Below are positions 1 through 9,800 of a stretch of DNA of 64,000 nt, in pieces. Under the pieces are notes generated by a model. That model was not told the DNA's origin and made no database searches. It was given only the letters and a program-made list of their open reading frames with translations. The translations under genes and the position numbers were made by a program. The DNA comes from Geothrix sp. (GTDB taxonomy: Bacteria > Acidobacteriota > Holophagae > Holophagales > Holophagaceae): NCBI GenBank assembly GCA_030681515.1, contig JAUXSE010000053.1, forward strand, positions 124,001-188,000, in the 5' to 3' direction. Within the stretch, counting starts at the first letter, position 1. Each line of letters starts with the position of its first letter.

Positions 1-383
1 CCATCCGGGCCACTTCACAGGATCTCGACGCGGCCCTTCTCATGGGCGTCAATGTCCAGCGGATGAGGGTCGTCACCTTCGGCCTTGGCTCGGGCCTGGT
101 GGGGGCGGCCGGGTGCCTGTTCATTCCCATCTACTATCTCTATCCCGCCCTGGGGGGCCAGTTCACCCTGATCGCCTTCGTCATCACCATCCTCGGGGGC
201 CTGGGTTCCAACGTTGGGGCCATTCTGGGAGGCCTCATCCTGGGCCTCTTCGAGTCGCTGACCGCGACTTATGTCGGCATGGGCTGGGCCCCCGTGGGCC
301 GCTTCTTGATATTCATCGCCGCCCTGCTGTTCCTTCCGGGTGGAGTCGCCTCGCTGCTGAGGAGAAGGACGTTCGGGAAATGA
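1..383 (+). CDS. livH: Branched-chain amino-acid ABC permease LivH, C-terminal part
   Basis: Inner-membrane permease of a high-affinity Leu/Ile/Val-type uptake transporter; the 5' end lies outside the window. The reading frame is open from base 3 and begins inside the cytoplasmic coupling loop (RATSQDLDAALLMGVN), which in this family contacts the ATPases, followed by about three hydrophobic helices and a basic tail. The stop overlaps the livM start as ATGA (380-383), so the two permeases are translationally coupled. Family assignment rests on the coupling loop and on the livM-livG-livF genes that follow. Confidence 0.93.
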   Translation, partial: IRATSQDLDAALLMGVNVQRMRVVTFGLGSGLVGAAGCLFIPIYYLYPALGGQFTLIAFVITILGGLGSNVGAILGGLILGLFESLTATYVGMGWAPVGRFLIFIAALLFLPGGVASLLRRRTFGK

Positions 384-1318
384 ATAGAGTCGCCATCCCC
401 CTCGCCGTTTTCGGTGCGCTCCTGGCGCTCCCCCTGATCGGCCTCAGTTCCTACACCATGCACATCCTGGTCCTGGTGCTCATGTGGACCACCATCGGCA
501 TGGCCTGGAACCTGCTCGGAGGATACTGCGGGCAGGTCTCCTTCGGCCACGCCGCCTACTTCGGCGTCGGCGCCTACACCGCCGGCATCCTCTACTTCAA
601 GCTCCAGATCTCCGCCTGGTGGGGCATTCCGCTCAGCGTCGCCGTGGTGTCGGTTTTCGCCTTCCTGCTCGGCTACATCGTGCTCAAGCTTCGCGGTCCC
701 TTCTTCGCTCTGGCCACCCTCGCCTCGGGCGAAGTTCTCCGGATCACCACGGAAAACATGGGCGAGTTCACCAACGGGACCCTTGGCATCCTCATCCAGC
801 AGCGCACCTGGATCGAGAAGACCTGGTACTACTACATCATCCTGGCCATCGCCGCCCTGACCTTCGTGGTGATCCGGAAGCTCGTCGCATCCAAGTGGGG
901 CTACTATTTCGTCGCCATCCGCGAGGATCAGGATGCCGCCGAATCCCTGGGCATCGACACCACGCGCTACAAGACGATCGCCCTGGTCATCAGCGCCATC
1001 CTGACCGGCATCTGTGGAGCCTTCTACACGAACTACATGGGATACATTGATCCCCACATCGTCTTCGCCCTGCACGACATCAGCATCATCACCATCATGA
1101 TCGTGATGGTCGGCGGCGTCGCGACCGAATGGGGGGCCCTGATCGGGGCGGGCATCATGGTGCTGCTCGCCGAATGGATCCGGGCGATTCCGGGCCTCGG
1201 GGCCTCGCATCAGGCCTTCTTCGGCATCCTGCTGATCGCGATCATCATCTTCCTCCCCAACGGGATCGTAGGGGATCTGCCCAAGATCACGCGATTGTTC
1301 AGGAGGGCACGCGCATGA
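380..1318 (+). CDS. livM: Branched-chain amino-acid ABC permease LivM
   Basis: Second inner-membrane permease subunit, 312 aa. Start chosen at the ATG overlapping the livH stop; the frame is open further upstream but that part only shadows livH. It shows about nine hydrophobic segments, the family motif GYCGQVSFGHAAYFGVGAYT near residue 50, and the coupling loop AIREDQDAAESLGID near residue 180 that docks on LivG/LivF. Its stop overlaps an ATG (1315) opening a short repeat rather than livG itself, which starts 247 bp later. Confidence 0.95.
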   Translation: MNRVAIPLAVFGALLALPLIGLSSYTMHILVLVLMWTTIGMAWNLLGGYCGQVSFGHAAYFGVGAYTAGILYFKLQISAWWGIPLSVAVVSVFAFLLGYIVLKLRGPFFALATLASGEVLRITTENMGEFTNGTLGILIQQRTWIEKTWYYYIILAIAALTFVVIRKLVASKWGYYFVAIREDQDAAESLGIDTTRYKTIALVISAILTGICGAFYTNYMGYIDPHIVFALHDISIITIMIVMVGGVATEWGALIGAGIMVLLAEWIRAIPGLGASHQAFFGILLIAIIIFLPNGIVGDLPKITRLFRRARA

Positions 1319-1564
1319 GCACGCAGCAGGAGCGGAGTGCCACCGGGCGCAGCACGACCCCACAGGGGTGGCGCACAAAAATCCACCCTGGGCCCGGAAA
1401 CCCGGAAAGGATGATTCCCTCCGCGCCGGGTCCCGGCTTCACGGGCTCCACAGGAGCCCGCTCCGCCACCCGGCGGTCGGGAGGTGCGGCATGAGCACGC
1501 AGCAGGAGCGGAGTGCCACCGCGCGCAGCGCGGCCCCCAAGGGGTGGCGCACAGGAGGTGCGGC
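1301..1564. repeat. Duplicated RBS/start segment between livM and livG
   Basis: A 62-bp segment at 1315-1376 recurs at 1491-1552 with about five mismatches. Each copy begins ATGAGC behind a purine-rich ribosome site (AGGAGGG near 1301, GGAGGTGCGGC near 1481). A third GGAGGTGCGGC-ATGAGC at 1555-1570 is the real livG start. The spacer thus carries three look-alike translation starts; the first two open only short frames (near-identical MSTQQERSAT starts). This looks like a repeat expansion or insertion that separated livG from its original ATGA overlap with livM. Whether the mini-frames are translated is unknown. Confidence 0.75.
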
Positions 1565-2287
1565 ATGAGCCTCCTCCAGGTGCAGAACGCATACAAATTC
1601 TTCGGCGGGCTCGCCGCTGTCACCGATGTGAGTTTCGAGATCGAGCCAGGCGAGATCCTGGCCCTCATTGGGCCCAACGGGGCCGGCAAGACCACCGTGT
1701 TCAACGTGGTGAACGGTTTCTACAAGCCTTCCAAGGGCAGGATCTCGTTCAAGGGCGTGGACATTTCCGGGATGAAGCCCCACAAGATCTGCAAGATGGG
1801 GATGGCCCGCACCTTCCAGGTCGTGAAGCCCCTCCAGCGGATGTCCGTCCTCGACAATGTGATCGCCTCGGCCTACCTGCGCACCGACTCGAAAGAGAAG
1901 GCGACGGCCATCGCCATGGAGACCCTGAAGTTCACCGGGCTCTACGAGGATCGGGATGTGATTTCCAAGGGCCTGCCCCTGGGCAAACGCAAGCGGCTTG
2001 AAATCGCCCGGGCCCTTGCCACCCAGCCGGAGTTGCTGCTGCTGGATGAGTCCTTCGCGGGCCTCAATCCCACCGAACTCGACGAATCCATCGGGATCAT
2101 CCGCCGCATCAAGGAACGCGGCATCACCATCATGATCATCGAACACCACATGAAGGTGATCATGTCCATCAGCGACCGCATCGTGGTGATCAACTACGGT
2201 CAGAAGATCGCCGAAGGAACCCCAGAGGAGATCCGGGCGAACCCGGCTGTGATCGAGGCCTACCTCGGGGAGGAACAGCATGCTTGA
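1565..2287 (+). CDS. livG: Branched-chain amino-acid ABC ATP-binding protein LivG
   Basis: Cytoplasmic ATPase, 240 aa, that powers uptake through LivHM. Walker A GPNGAGKT is at residues 36-43, Walker B LLLLDE precedes SFAGLNP, and the switch His lies in IIEHHMKVI. The ABC signature is degenerate (LPLGKRKRLEIARAL instead of LSGGQ), a deviation seen in the LivG branch. Start set at ATG 1565 behind GGAGGTGC; the frame is open upstream but only through the repeat. It overlaps livF by 8 nt. Confidence 0.95.
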   Translation: MSLLQVQNAYKFFGGLAAVTDVSFEIEPGEILALIGPNGAGKTTVFNVVNGFYKPSKGRISFKGVDISGMKPHKICKMGMARTFQVVKPLQRMSVLDNVIASAYLRTDSKEKATAIAMETLKFTGLYEDRDVISKGLPLGKRKRLEIARALATQPELLLLDESFAGLNPTELDESIGIIRRIKERGITIMIIEHHMKVIMSISDRIVVINYGQKIAEGTPEEIRANPAVIEAYLGEEQHA

Positions 2288-2984
2288 GGTGAGGAACCTC
2301 GATGTCTTCTACGGCGATGTCCAGGTGCTCTGGGATGTCTCCTTCCGGGTCAATGCAGGCGAGGTGGTCGCCATCATCGGAGCCAACGGCGCGGGGAAGT
2401 CCACCAGCCTCAAGACCGTGTCGGGCATTGTCCGCCCCGCAAAGGGTGAGGTGCTTTTCGAGGGCGTCCCGATCCACCTCCGCCCAGCCTATACCTTGAT
2501 TGACCTCGGCATCGCCCACTGCCCAGAAGCCCGGAAGCTCTTCGTGGAGATGAGCGTCGAGGAGAATCTGGACATGGGTTCCCTCAAGGGGGAAGCCAGG
2601 CAGAAGCGGCCGCAGACCAAGGAGAAGGTCTTCGGCCTTTTCCCCCGCCTGGCCGAGCGGCGGCGTCAGCTCGCTGGAACGCTCAGCGGTGGGGAACAAC
2701 AGATGGTGGCGGTGGGGCGGGCCCTCATGTCCCTCCCCAAACTCCTCATGTTCGACGAGCCCTCGCTGGGCCTCGCCCCGATCCTGGTCCGCGACATCTT
2801 CAACGTGATCACCACCATCCGCAAGGAAGGCGTGACAGTGCTCATCGTCGAGCAGAATGTAAAGCAGACCCTGGCCATCGCCGACCGGGCCTATGTCCTC
2901 GAGAACGGGAAAGTCGTGATGGAAGGCAAGGGCCAGGACATGCTGAAGGATGAACACGTCCAGTCCGCCTACCTGGGCGTGTAG
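2280..2984 (+). CDS. livF: Branched-chain amino-acid ABC ATP-binding protein LivF
   Basis: Second ATPase of the Liv transporter, 234 aa, pairing with LivG. Walker A GANGAGKS is at residues 34-41, the signature is a canonical LSGGEQQ, Walker B is LLMFDEPSLGLAP, and the switch His region reads IVEQNVKQT, where Gln-Asn replaces His as is common in LivF. Last gene of the livHMGF cassette; the convergent binding-protein gene lies 65 bp beyond its stop. Confidence 0.95.
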   Translation: MLEVRNLDVFYGDVQVLWDVSFRVNAGEVVAIIGANGAGKSTSLKTVSGIVRPAKGEVLFEGVPIHLRPAYTLIDLGIAHCPEARKLFVEMSVEENLDMGSLKGEARQKRPQTKEKVFGLFPRLAERRRQLAGTLSGGEQQMVAVGRALMSLPKLLMFDEPSLGLAPILVRDIFNVITTIRKEGVTVLIVEQNVKQTLAIADRAYVLENGKVVMEGKGQDMLKDEHVQSAYLGV

Positions 2985-3020
2985 GACGATCCTGTCCTTC
3001 CAGGAGAATCAAAGAGAGGG

Positions 3021-3044
3021 CCCCGGATGGCGTCCCCTCCGGGG
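3021..3044. terminator. Possible hairpin between livF and the convergent binding-protein gene
   Basis: CCCCGGA (3021-3027) pairs with TCCGGGG (3038-3044) around a 10-nt loop. It sits between convergent stops, where a bidirectional terminator is expected, but has no clear T tract, so this is tentative. Confidence 0.35.
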
Positions 3045-3049
3045 GTGGA

Positions 3050-4189
3050 TCACTTCCACCGGAAGGGGTAGACCGCCTTCTTGGTGGCGAACCGGGAAGG
3101 CAGCACCGTCTCGTAGTTCCCGTTGAGGATCTGCTGCACGAGCATGGTGTGGTCGTTCTGGTTGGTGAAACCGTCGTAGTCGGCGAACTTGACCTCGCCC
3201 ATCACGCCGTTCCACTTGCCGGCCTTCAGGCCGTCGCGGGTCCTGGCGCGGTCGCCACCGGCTTTATTGGCGGTCTCCGCCATGATCATCATCGAGGCAT
3301 AGGCGCAGGCGGCGTGGTAGGTGGGCTCCTTGCCGAACCTGGCCTTGTAGCGGGCGCCGAAGCTCTTCGCGCCGGGCCAGTTCACATCGTCGGTCCACTG
3401 CGTGCAGGAAATGACACTCTCGGAGATGGCCGTTTCCTTGGCGAACTCGGCAGTCGCGAAGCCGGCGCCGGCGCCGAGGAAGGCCTGGGGCTGGAGCCCC
3501 ACCTCCCTGGACTGCCGCATCAGCAGGGCGGCTTCGGCGTAGGAAACCATGAACACCAGATCGGGATTCTTCGCCTTGATCTGGGCAAGGGCGGATCGGA
3601 AATCCGAAAAGCCCTTGGGATAGGGCACATCGGCCACGACCTGAATCCCCTTGGTGGCGACGTACTCCGTCGCGTTCATCGAGGTGGAGGTACCGAAATC
3701 GGTGTTTTCGTAGATGAAGGCGATGGTCTTGGGCTTCCCGAGGGAGATCGCGGCGTCAATGAGGCTGGAGGCGTACTTGTCCGCGGGGGCGTTCATGCGG
3801 AAGACGTGCTGGAGACCCTGGCGGGTGATCTCCTCCTTGGCCGCCACGGGGATCAGCAAGGGGAGCTTGTACTTCTCCGCGAGCTTGGCCACGGCGTTGG
3901 AGCAGGCCGAGGTGTAGGGGCCCACCACGCCCACCACGTTGTCGCGGGTGGCGAGCTTCTCCATGGCGCTCATGGAAATCTGGGGCTTGCCGGCATCGTC
4001 CTCCCACACCAGCTGGACATGGATGCCCTTCTTCTTGAGATCCTCTTTCGCGAGCCTGATGCCATTGGTGATGTTTTCGCCGATGGGCGCTTCGGGGCCG
4101 CTCATGGAATTGATGACGCCGATCTTCTGCGCCACCAGACATGGAGCCATGGCCAGCGAGATCCCCATGACCAGAAGATACCTGCGCAT
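3050..4189 (-). CDS. ABC transporter substrate-binding protein, Leu/Ile/Val-binding (LivJ/K) family
   Basis: Periplasmic receptor, 379 aa, that would deliver branched-chain amino acids or related ligands to LivHMGF. A signal peptide ends around VAQ at residue 21; the mature protein opens KIGVINSMSGPEAPIGEN, the type I periplasmic-binding start, and shows the family segments VVGVVGPYTS and GVMGEVKFADYDG. A GGAG site stands 5 nt before the ATG. It is convergent with livF. Ligand specificity cannot be told from sequence; aromatic or short-chain organic acids are alternatives. Confidence 0.92.
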   Translation of the reverse strand: MRRYLLVMGISLAMAPCLVAQKIGVINSMSGPEAPIGENITNGIRLAKEDLKKKGIHVQLVWEDDAGKPQISMSAMEKLATRDNVVGVVGPYTSACSNAVAKLAEKYKLPLLIPVAAKEEITRQGLQHVFRMNAPADKYASSLIDAAISLGKPKTIAFIYENTDFGTSTSMNATEYVATKGIQVVADVPYPKGFSDFRSALAQIKAKNPDLVFMVSYAEAALLMRQSREVGLQPQAFLGAGAGFATAEFAKETAISESVISCTQWTDDVNWPGAKSFGARYKARFGKEPTYHAACAYASMMIMAETANKAGGDRARTRDGLKAGKWNGVMGEVKFADYDGFTNQNDHTMLVQQILNGNYETVLPSRFATKKAVYPFRWK

Positions 4190-4252
4190 GACCGCTCCAG
4201 GACAAAGAAGATATGGATGGATGGTATCGGGACTTCCGCACCCTTCAACCTG

Positions 4253-4296
4253 AAAAAACCACGGAACTCATGGGTTGTGACCCATGGGTTCCGTGG
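4253..4296 (-). terminator. Rho-independent terminator of the porin gene
   Basis: A 17-bp stem (4259-4275 with 4280-4296, one wobble) around a TGTG loop. Read on the minus strand it is followed by six T (A6 at 4253-4258). It lies about 40 nt past the porin stop. Confidence 0.9.
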
Positions 4297-4337
4297 CTGG
4301 CGGGATGAGAAGGATCAGGTGCGAACGCTGGCCGGGA

Positions 4338-5600
4338 TCAGAATCCCACCATGATGGAAGCCACGACGCTGTTGCCACCCTGCTCGCCGATCTGGCCAGC
4401 GCTGGTGCGGGGCTGCAGGAAGTTGTCGCTCCGCATGATGTAGTTCACCTTCAGCTTGGCGAAGGAGAACTTGGCGGGGTTGAACACGTAGTTGTAGCCC
4501 AGGATGGCTTCCGTGTACTTGGGGCTGTAGTCGTTGCCGGTGGCCACGCCGGTCGCCACGGTGGTGGTGTAGGGGTTGGTCGCCGAGTACCAGTCGTCGC
4601 CCTCGTTGTAGTTCAGGTAGTCGTAGCGGGCGGTGATCTGGTGATTGCCCATCTTGTAGACGCCAGAGAACGTGTAGGCCATGTACTTCTGGTCCAGGTG
4701 CTGGCGAGCAGCCGGGGTGGCGACGAGGAAGACCGTGGCATTCCGGCGGCCCAGCAGGCCCGTGATCACCTCGGCGGAAGCCTGCCACTTGCTGGTTTCG
4801 TAGACGTAGTAGGCGCCCAGGTTCGTGGTCTTGTCCTTGTTGTCGAGGATCTGCGTGCTGGTGGGGGCATTGACATAGCCCGCGCCGGTCCAGCCCGTTT
4901 GCACGGGGAGGCCGAAGTCCTTCACGGCGGTCACGCCTTCGCGGTAGTAGGTGCCGAACTTGTGATCGGAGCCGAAGCCCATCTCCAGGCGGGCCACCCA
5001 ATCCTTCTGCGCGTTGGCGTCGGCGTTCTTGCCGGCGCTGCCGTCATCGGAGGTGCCGTTGAAGATGCCGAGGTTCATCTTGCCGTTGAAGCCCTTGGCA
5101 TCGCCGAAACCGTAGGTGGCCACGATGCCGCGGTCGCGGCGATCGCCCACCAGGCGGGAGCCCAGGGACCGCTGGTAGAACATGAAGCCGGCGGTGCCGA
5201 CCATGGAGGCTTCCCAGGTCTGCAGGGGCTTGAACTGGCCCGCCTTCAAGCCGAATGCCGGCGTGAACTGGTAGTTGACCCAGGCATCGTTCAGGATGTT
5301 GTTGCCCACGGTGGAGGTCGAGTTGTTCGGATCGAACATCACGCCCCAGGTCAGCTTGTCCGTCATCTTCCCGTTGAGGTAGATCTCGGTGCGGCGGTGG
5401 GAGAACTGGTTCTCCTTGAAGGCCGCGTCCAGCGAGGGATTGGTCATGTAGCCGCCGGGAGCCGCGGAATTCAGCCGCAAGTTGCTGTCCATCATCTGGG
5501 TGTACCAGAACTCCACGATGGCGTTGAGCTTCACTTCCTGGGCCTGGGCGAATCCGGCCGCAAGCAGCGCGGCCACGCCGGCGAGGCGAGAGATCTTCAT
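4338..5600 (-). CDS. Outer-membrane beta-barrel porin
   Basis: Predicted outer-membrane channel, 420 aa from the chosen start. Start placed at the ATG behind AGGAGCAC (MKISRLAGVAALLAAGFAQA, signal peptide ending AQA), 16 codons inside the longest frame. The mature part has alternating beta-strand character with many aromatic-ended segments and ends in Phe (SIMVGF), the C-terminal signature recognised by the BAM complex. It looks like a general or anion porin (phosphate-porin-like families), but I cannot name the substrate. It is monocistronic, with its own strong terminator. Confidence 0.85.
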   Translation of the reverse strand: MKISRLAGVAALLAAGFAQAQEVKLNAIVEFWYTQMMDSNLRLNSAAPGGYMTNPSLDAAFKENQFSHRRTEIYLNGKMTDKLTWGVMFDPNNSTSTVGNNILNDAWVNYQFTPAFGLKAGQFKPLQTWEASMVGTAGFMFYQRSLGSRLVGDRRDRGIVATYGFGDAKGFNGKMNLGIFNGTSDDGSAGKNADANAQKDWVARLEMGFGSDHKFGTYYREGVTAVKDFGLPVQTGWTGAGYVNAPTSTQILDNKDKTTNLGAYYVYETSKWQASAEVITGLLGRRNATVFLVATPAARQHLDQKYMAYTFSGVYKMGNHQITARYDYLNYNEGDDWYSATNPYTTTVATGVATGNDYSPKYTEAILGYNYVFNPAKFSFAKLKVNYIMRSDNFLQPRTSAGQIGEQGGNSVVASIMVGF

Positions 5601-6039
5601 GGGTGTGCTCCTAAAAGGGAGGGTTGGGAGGGCGAGGTCAAGAGACATCCGCCAGGAGTTCCGAGGCTCGGGGCATCAGTCGCAATGAAGTTGGATCAGA
5701 CGCCTTCAACCTAATTGGGCGAAACCACGGCGTCCACCAAAAAGCCCAACTGGTTCCTTATGTTGTGACACCCGGCACAAGGGCGTTTCTACATTTTTGT
5801 GAATTCATGGAAACAGATGTGTTACCAATGGATACCCGCTGTGTCGCCTATTCTTTCCACCCCGGTGCAAGCTGTCCCCACACCTGACCCCGTCGGGTGG
5901 AAATCCGCCTCCATCGCGTTCAATGGCACGACCGGCATCCCTTGCCGTTCGGCCCTGGATTGCCCTTTTTTGCCTCGTGTGGTCTTCGAACTTTCATTTG
6001 TTCCCGACGGGTCCGACAACAGGCCCAACGGAGCACACC
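5601..6039. other. Divergent intergenic region, porin / tetraheme cytochrome
   Basis: About 440 bp, relatively AT-rich in the middle, carrying the promoters for the porin (leftward) and the first cytochrome operon (rightward). I see the CRP-like palindrome described at 5764-5779 and an imperfect stem TTGGGC...GCCCAA around 5715-5755. No credible gene is visible. Confidence 0.6.
5764..5779. promoter_or_regulatory. CRP/FNR-family-like operator
   Basis: TGTGA-N6-GCACA matches 9 of 10 positions of the CRP-type consensus TGTGA-N6-TCACA. It lies about 260 bp upstream of the tetraheme start and about 165 bp upstream of the divergent porin. A similar site lies at 16615-16629. Function is inferred. 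Confidence 0.35.
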
Positions 6040-6738
6040 ATGCGCGCCTTCCTCAGCACCCTCGTCCTTGCCGCCGCCTCGACCCTCGTTTCCGCCGCCC
6101 CTCCCGCCACGGGTGTGGATGGAACCGCCCACGACCTCAGCATCACCGGCCTGAACTCCGTCACCATGGCCACCCGCTCCTGCGTGTTCTGCCACACGGT
6201 CCACAACGCTGGCGGCGGAAGCGGCTCGAAGCTCATTCCGGCATGGAACCACACCACCACCGTCTCGACCTTCACCATGTACAACAACACGAACCATCCT
6301 GGCGCCAGCCTCAAGGGCACCGTGGATTCCCAGCCCACCGGTCCCAGCCTGGCCTGCCTCTCCTGCCACGATGGCACGGTGTCCGTGGGTTCGCTGCTGA
6401 TCGCGCCCAGCGGCGGAGGAAACACGACCTACATCAGCGCCCGGGGCGGCGTCAGCCCGGGCACGGGCCGCATCAGTTCGGGCGCCGCGCTCATCGGCAC
6501 CGACCTCAGCAACGACCACCCCGTGTCCATCACCTACCAGGACAACCTGGACGCCTCGCTCCAGCCCGCGGCATCGCTGTCCGGCGTGCGCCTCTACCCG
6601 GAGAACGTGACGGGCGCGAAGGTCCAGTGCTCCTCCTGCCATGACGCGCACAATTTCGGGTCTCCCGGAACCACCGCGCCCTTCCTGCGGGTGACCATGG
6701 TGGGATCCTTCCTTTGCAAGAGTTGCCACAAGAAATAG
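6040..6738 (+). CDS. Tetraheme c-type cytochrome, OmcE-like
   Basis: Secreted cytochrome of 232 aa with signal peptide (MRAFLSTLVLAAASTLVSA) and four heme sites: CVFCH, CLSCH, CSSCH, CKSCH. Opening GTAHDL, the CVFCHTVH pair, the NDHPVSI segment and the SSCHDAH...FLRV...CKSCHKK ending match the layout I associate with OmcE-type tetraheme subunits that polymerise into extracellular filaments; that link is from memory of the family. A clear paralog lies at 14740-15408. Start chosen at the ATG that gives the signal peptide. It is followed at 135 bp by the 43-heme protein, probably in one transcript. Confidence 0.9.
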   Translation: MRAFLSTLVLAAASTLVSAAPPATGVDGTAHDLSITGLNSVTMATRSCVFCHTVHNAGGGSGSKLIPAWNHTTTVSTFTMYNNTNHPGASLKGTVDSQPTGPSLACLSCHDGTVSVGSLLIAPSGGGNTTYISARGGVSPGTGRISSGAALIGTDLSNDHPVSITYQDNLDASLQPAASLSGVRLYPENVTGAKVQCSSCHDAHNFGSPGTTAPFLRVTMVGSFLCKSCHKK

Positions 6739-6873
6739 CGATCCGCGCAGGTTCCCTGGCAGAACCGGGTGGTGTTCTGAAAAGGGACAACGGACCCCAA
6801 TGGGCTCTTGGTGGAACCAAAGATGATATTAAGATAGGATATGCCTGTCCCCTGACTGGCGCCTTCCACCAAG

Positions 6874-9800
6874 ATGGCCACTACCATGACCACCCCCTTC
6901 CGGACACTCGTATCCCGCCTGCTCGCCCTGGCCTTCAGCACGGGTCTGCTCGCCCAGCCCGCCCCCCGCGCCTGCCGGGAATGCCATCCCAAGGTCCTGG
7001 AGACAGCCGCTCCCGCCACAGGCCACAAGCCACTGCTGGATGGGAACTGCATGTGGTGCCACAAGAAGCACGGCAAGGCCAACGTCAACATCCTTCATGA
7101 GGGCGGTGGCCGGGCGCTGTGCGTCCTCTGCCACAAGACCTTCAAGCCAGCCCCGGGCGAACGCGCCGCGCACCGGTTCGAGGCCAAGGGCGAATGCAGC
7201 GCCTGCCATGGATCCCACGACACGGGCCAGAAGAAGCTGCTCCGCAAGACCACGCAGGATCTCTGCCTGTCCTGCCACGGAGACATCCAGGCCCGCATGG
7301 CCTCGGCCCACCCCCACGCCGCCACGGACGATTGCCTGGCCTGCCACCAGCCGCATCCATCCCCCATCCAATACCTCCTGAAGCCGGGCACGCCGGGCCA
7401 ATGCGATACCTGCCATGACGCCGCCGGCCTTTCGAAATCCCACGCCAGCCTGCCGTTGAAGGCCGGTACCTGCGCCACCTGCCACGATCCGCACGGATCG
7501 AAGACCAAGGGCATGTTGCGGGACCACCAGCACGCTCCCTTCACCCCTGGCCAGTGTTCCGATTGCCACCCGCCCAGCGCCGGGGACCAAGTCCAGCTCG
7601 TCAAGCCCGTTCCCGGCCTTTGCCTGGACTGCCACGGCGCCATCCCCGGCCCCGGGGTCCAGCACCAGCCCGTGAAGGCCGGTGAATGCCTCACCTGCCA
7701 CCTGCCCCACGCATCCAATCGCAAGGGGCTTCTCCGGGCCGCGCCACAGGATCTCTGCCTCCAGTGCCACACCGGCCTCCTCAAGGGCAAGTCCCAGCAC
7801 CCGCCCTTCCGCGAGGGCGCCTGCCTGGATTGCCACAAGCCCCACGAGTCCGCCGGAAAGAAGCTCCTCTCCGCCCCGCCGGAAAAGCTCTGCCTCCAAT
7901 GCCACGAGGATCTGGTCAAGGGCAAGAGCCAGCACGCGCCTGCCGCAGGTGGCGACTGCCTCGCCTGCCATGAATCGCACTCCAGCGCCATCGCGCCGAT
8001 GCTGAAGCAGCCGGCCACTGCCCTCTGCGCCACCTGCCACACGGATGTGGTGAAGGGGCCCATCCCGCACGATCCCGCCAAGAAGGGCCAGTGCCTCGCC
8101 TGCCATTCGCCCCACGCCGCGCCCTCCGCCAGCCTCATCAAGGTCGGCCAGCTGGAAACCTGCGGATCCTGCCACAAGAAGACCGTCACGCGGAAGATGC
8201 TGCACGGACCCGTCAAGACCGGCGCGTGCAGCGCCTGCCACACGCCCCACGGCGGCACCCTCCCCAAGCTCCTGAAGGACGACACGGACAGGCTCTGCAC
8301 GGGCTGCCACGACGGCCTCCTGAAGGGCGACACCAAGCACAAGCCGGCCTTCGGCAAGGGTGGCTGCCTGGCCTGCCACGATCCCCACGGCGGTGACCGG
8401 GCGAAGTACCTCAAACGGGAACAACCCGACAACTGCTATGCCTGCCACGCCCGCAAGGACAAGTTCCAGGTCGTCCACGCCCCCGTGAACGATGGCGCGT
8501 GCAGCGGCTGCCACAACCCGCATTCCGGCACGGGACCCAACATGCTCGTGGCCCCCACCATCCAGGCCACCTGCGCGACCTGCCACGACCTGGATGACGC
8601 CGCCCTGCGCCAGAAGCACCTGGTGGCTTCCCTGCGGAAGGTGGACTGCGCGGGCTGCCACGAGCCCCACACCTCCATGAAGAAGGGGCTCATCCAGAAG
8701 GGGACGCACGCGCCGTTCACGGAAAGCTGCTCCAACTGCCACATGGGCAGCGAAGGCTGCGCCACCTGCCACACCCTCATGGATCCCGGCAAGATCCCCG
8801 GCGTGGGCCTGCATCTGGCCCGGCGCATGCCCCAGCTCTGCACCAGCTGCCACACGGATCTGGAGCCCAAGGGCGCCGCCGTCCAGCACGAGCCCTTCCG
8901 CAAGGGCGAGTGCACGGCCTGCCACAGGCCCCATGCCTCCCGCCACGAAGCCCTGCTCGATAAACCCAAGAGCCTGACCTGCCTCACCTGCCACCCGCAG
9001 CCCGAGACACCGAAGAACGGGTGGGGCCACAAGCCCTATCTCGACAGCAACTGTCGCATCTGCCACGTGGCCCATTTCACCGAGACCAAGGGCCTGCTCC
9101 GCCAGAAGCCCATCGAACTCTGCCTGAGTTGCCACCAGGACATCGCCACGGCGGTGAAGGCCAAGCACCCCCACCAGCCCGCCGCGGCCGGGGACTGCCT
9201 GACCTGCCACGCCGCCCACACGGGAACGCTCGCCAAGGGCCTGAACCAGCCGGCGGATCAGCTCTGCGTCTCCTGCCACGACGTGAAGGATCTCCAGAAG
9301 CCCCACCAGGGCTACCCCGTGTCGGCCAAGGACTGCGTGACCTGCCATGATCCCCACGGGTCGAACCATGGGGGGATGCTCCGCGCCAGCGCCCACGCGC
9401 CCGTGGCCAAGGGCGACTGCGCGACCTGCCATGCCAGCCCGTCGGCCGCCAAACCCTTCGCCACCAGGGAAGCCCTCCCCGGCCTCTGCTTCACCTGCCA
9501 CCAGAGTGTGGCGGCCGCGGCCAGGAAGGCGTTCCCCCACCCGCCGGTGGCCAACGGCGAATGCGCCTCCTGCCACTCGCCCCACGCTTCGAGCCTGCCC
9601 TCCCTGCTCGCCGGTCATCCCAGCGATCTCTGCCTCCAGTGCCACGAAGGGCTGCGCGAAGAGGCCGCCAAGGCGATGTCGAAACACAAGCCCGTGCTCG
9701 AAGGCAAGTGCTCCATATGCCACACCGCCCACGGCGGCGATGCCAGGGGATTCCCCCGCGGCGACATCCAGGCCGTCTGCGTGAACTGCCACAAGGACAA

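Noticed and set aside
4284-5714. 476-codon plus-strand open frame
   Set aside because: Antisense of the porin gene; it also runs through the porin terminator and promoter.
5925-5950. Possible sigma-54 promoter (TGGCAC then TTGC)
   Set aside because: Spacing between the GG and GC elements does not fit the -24/-12 requirement.
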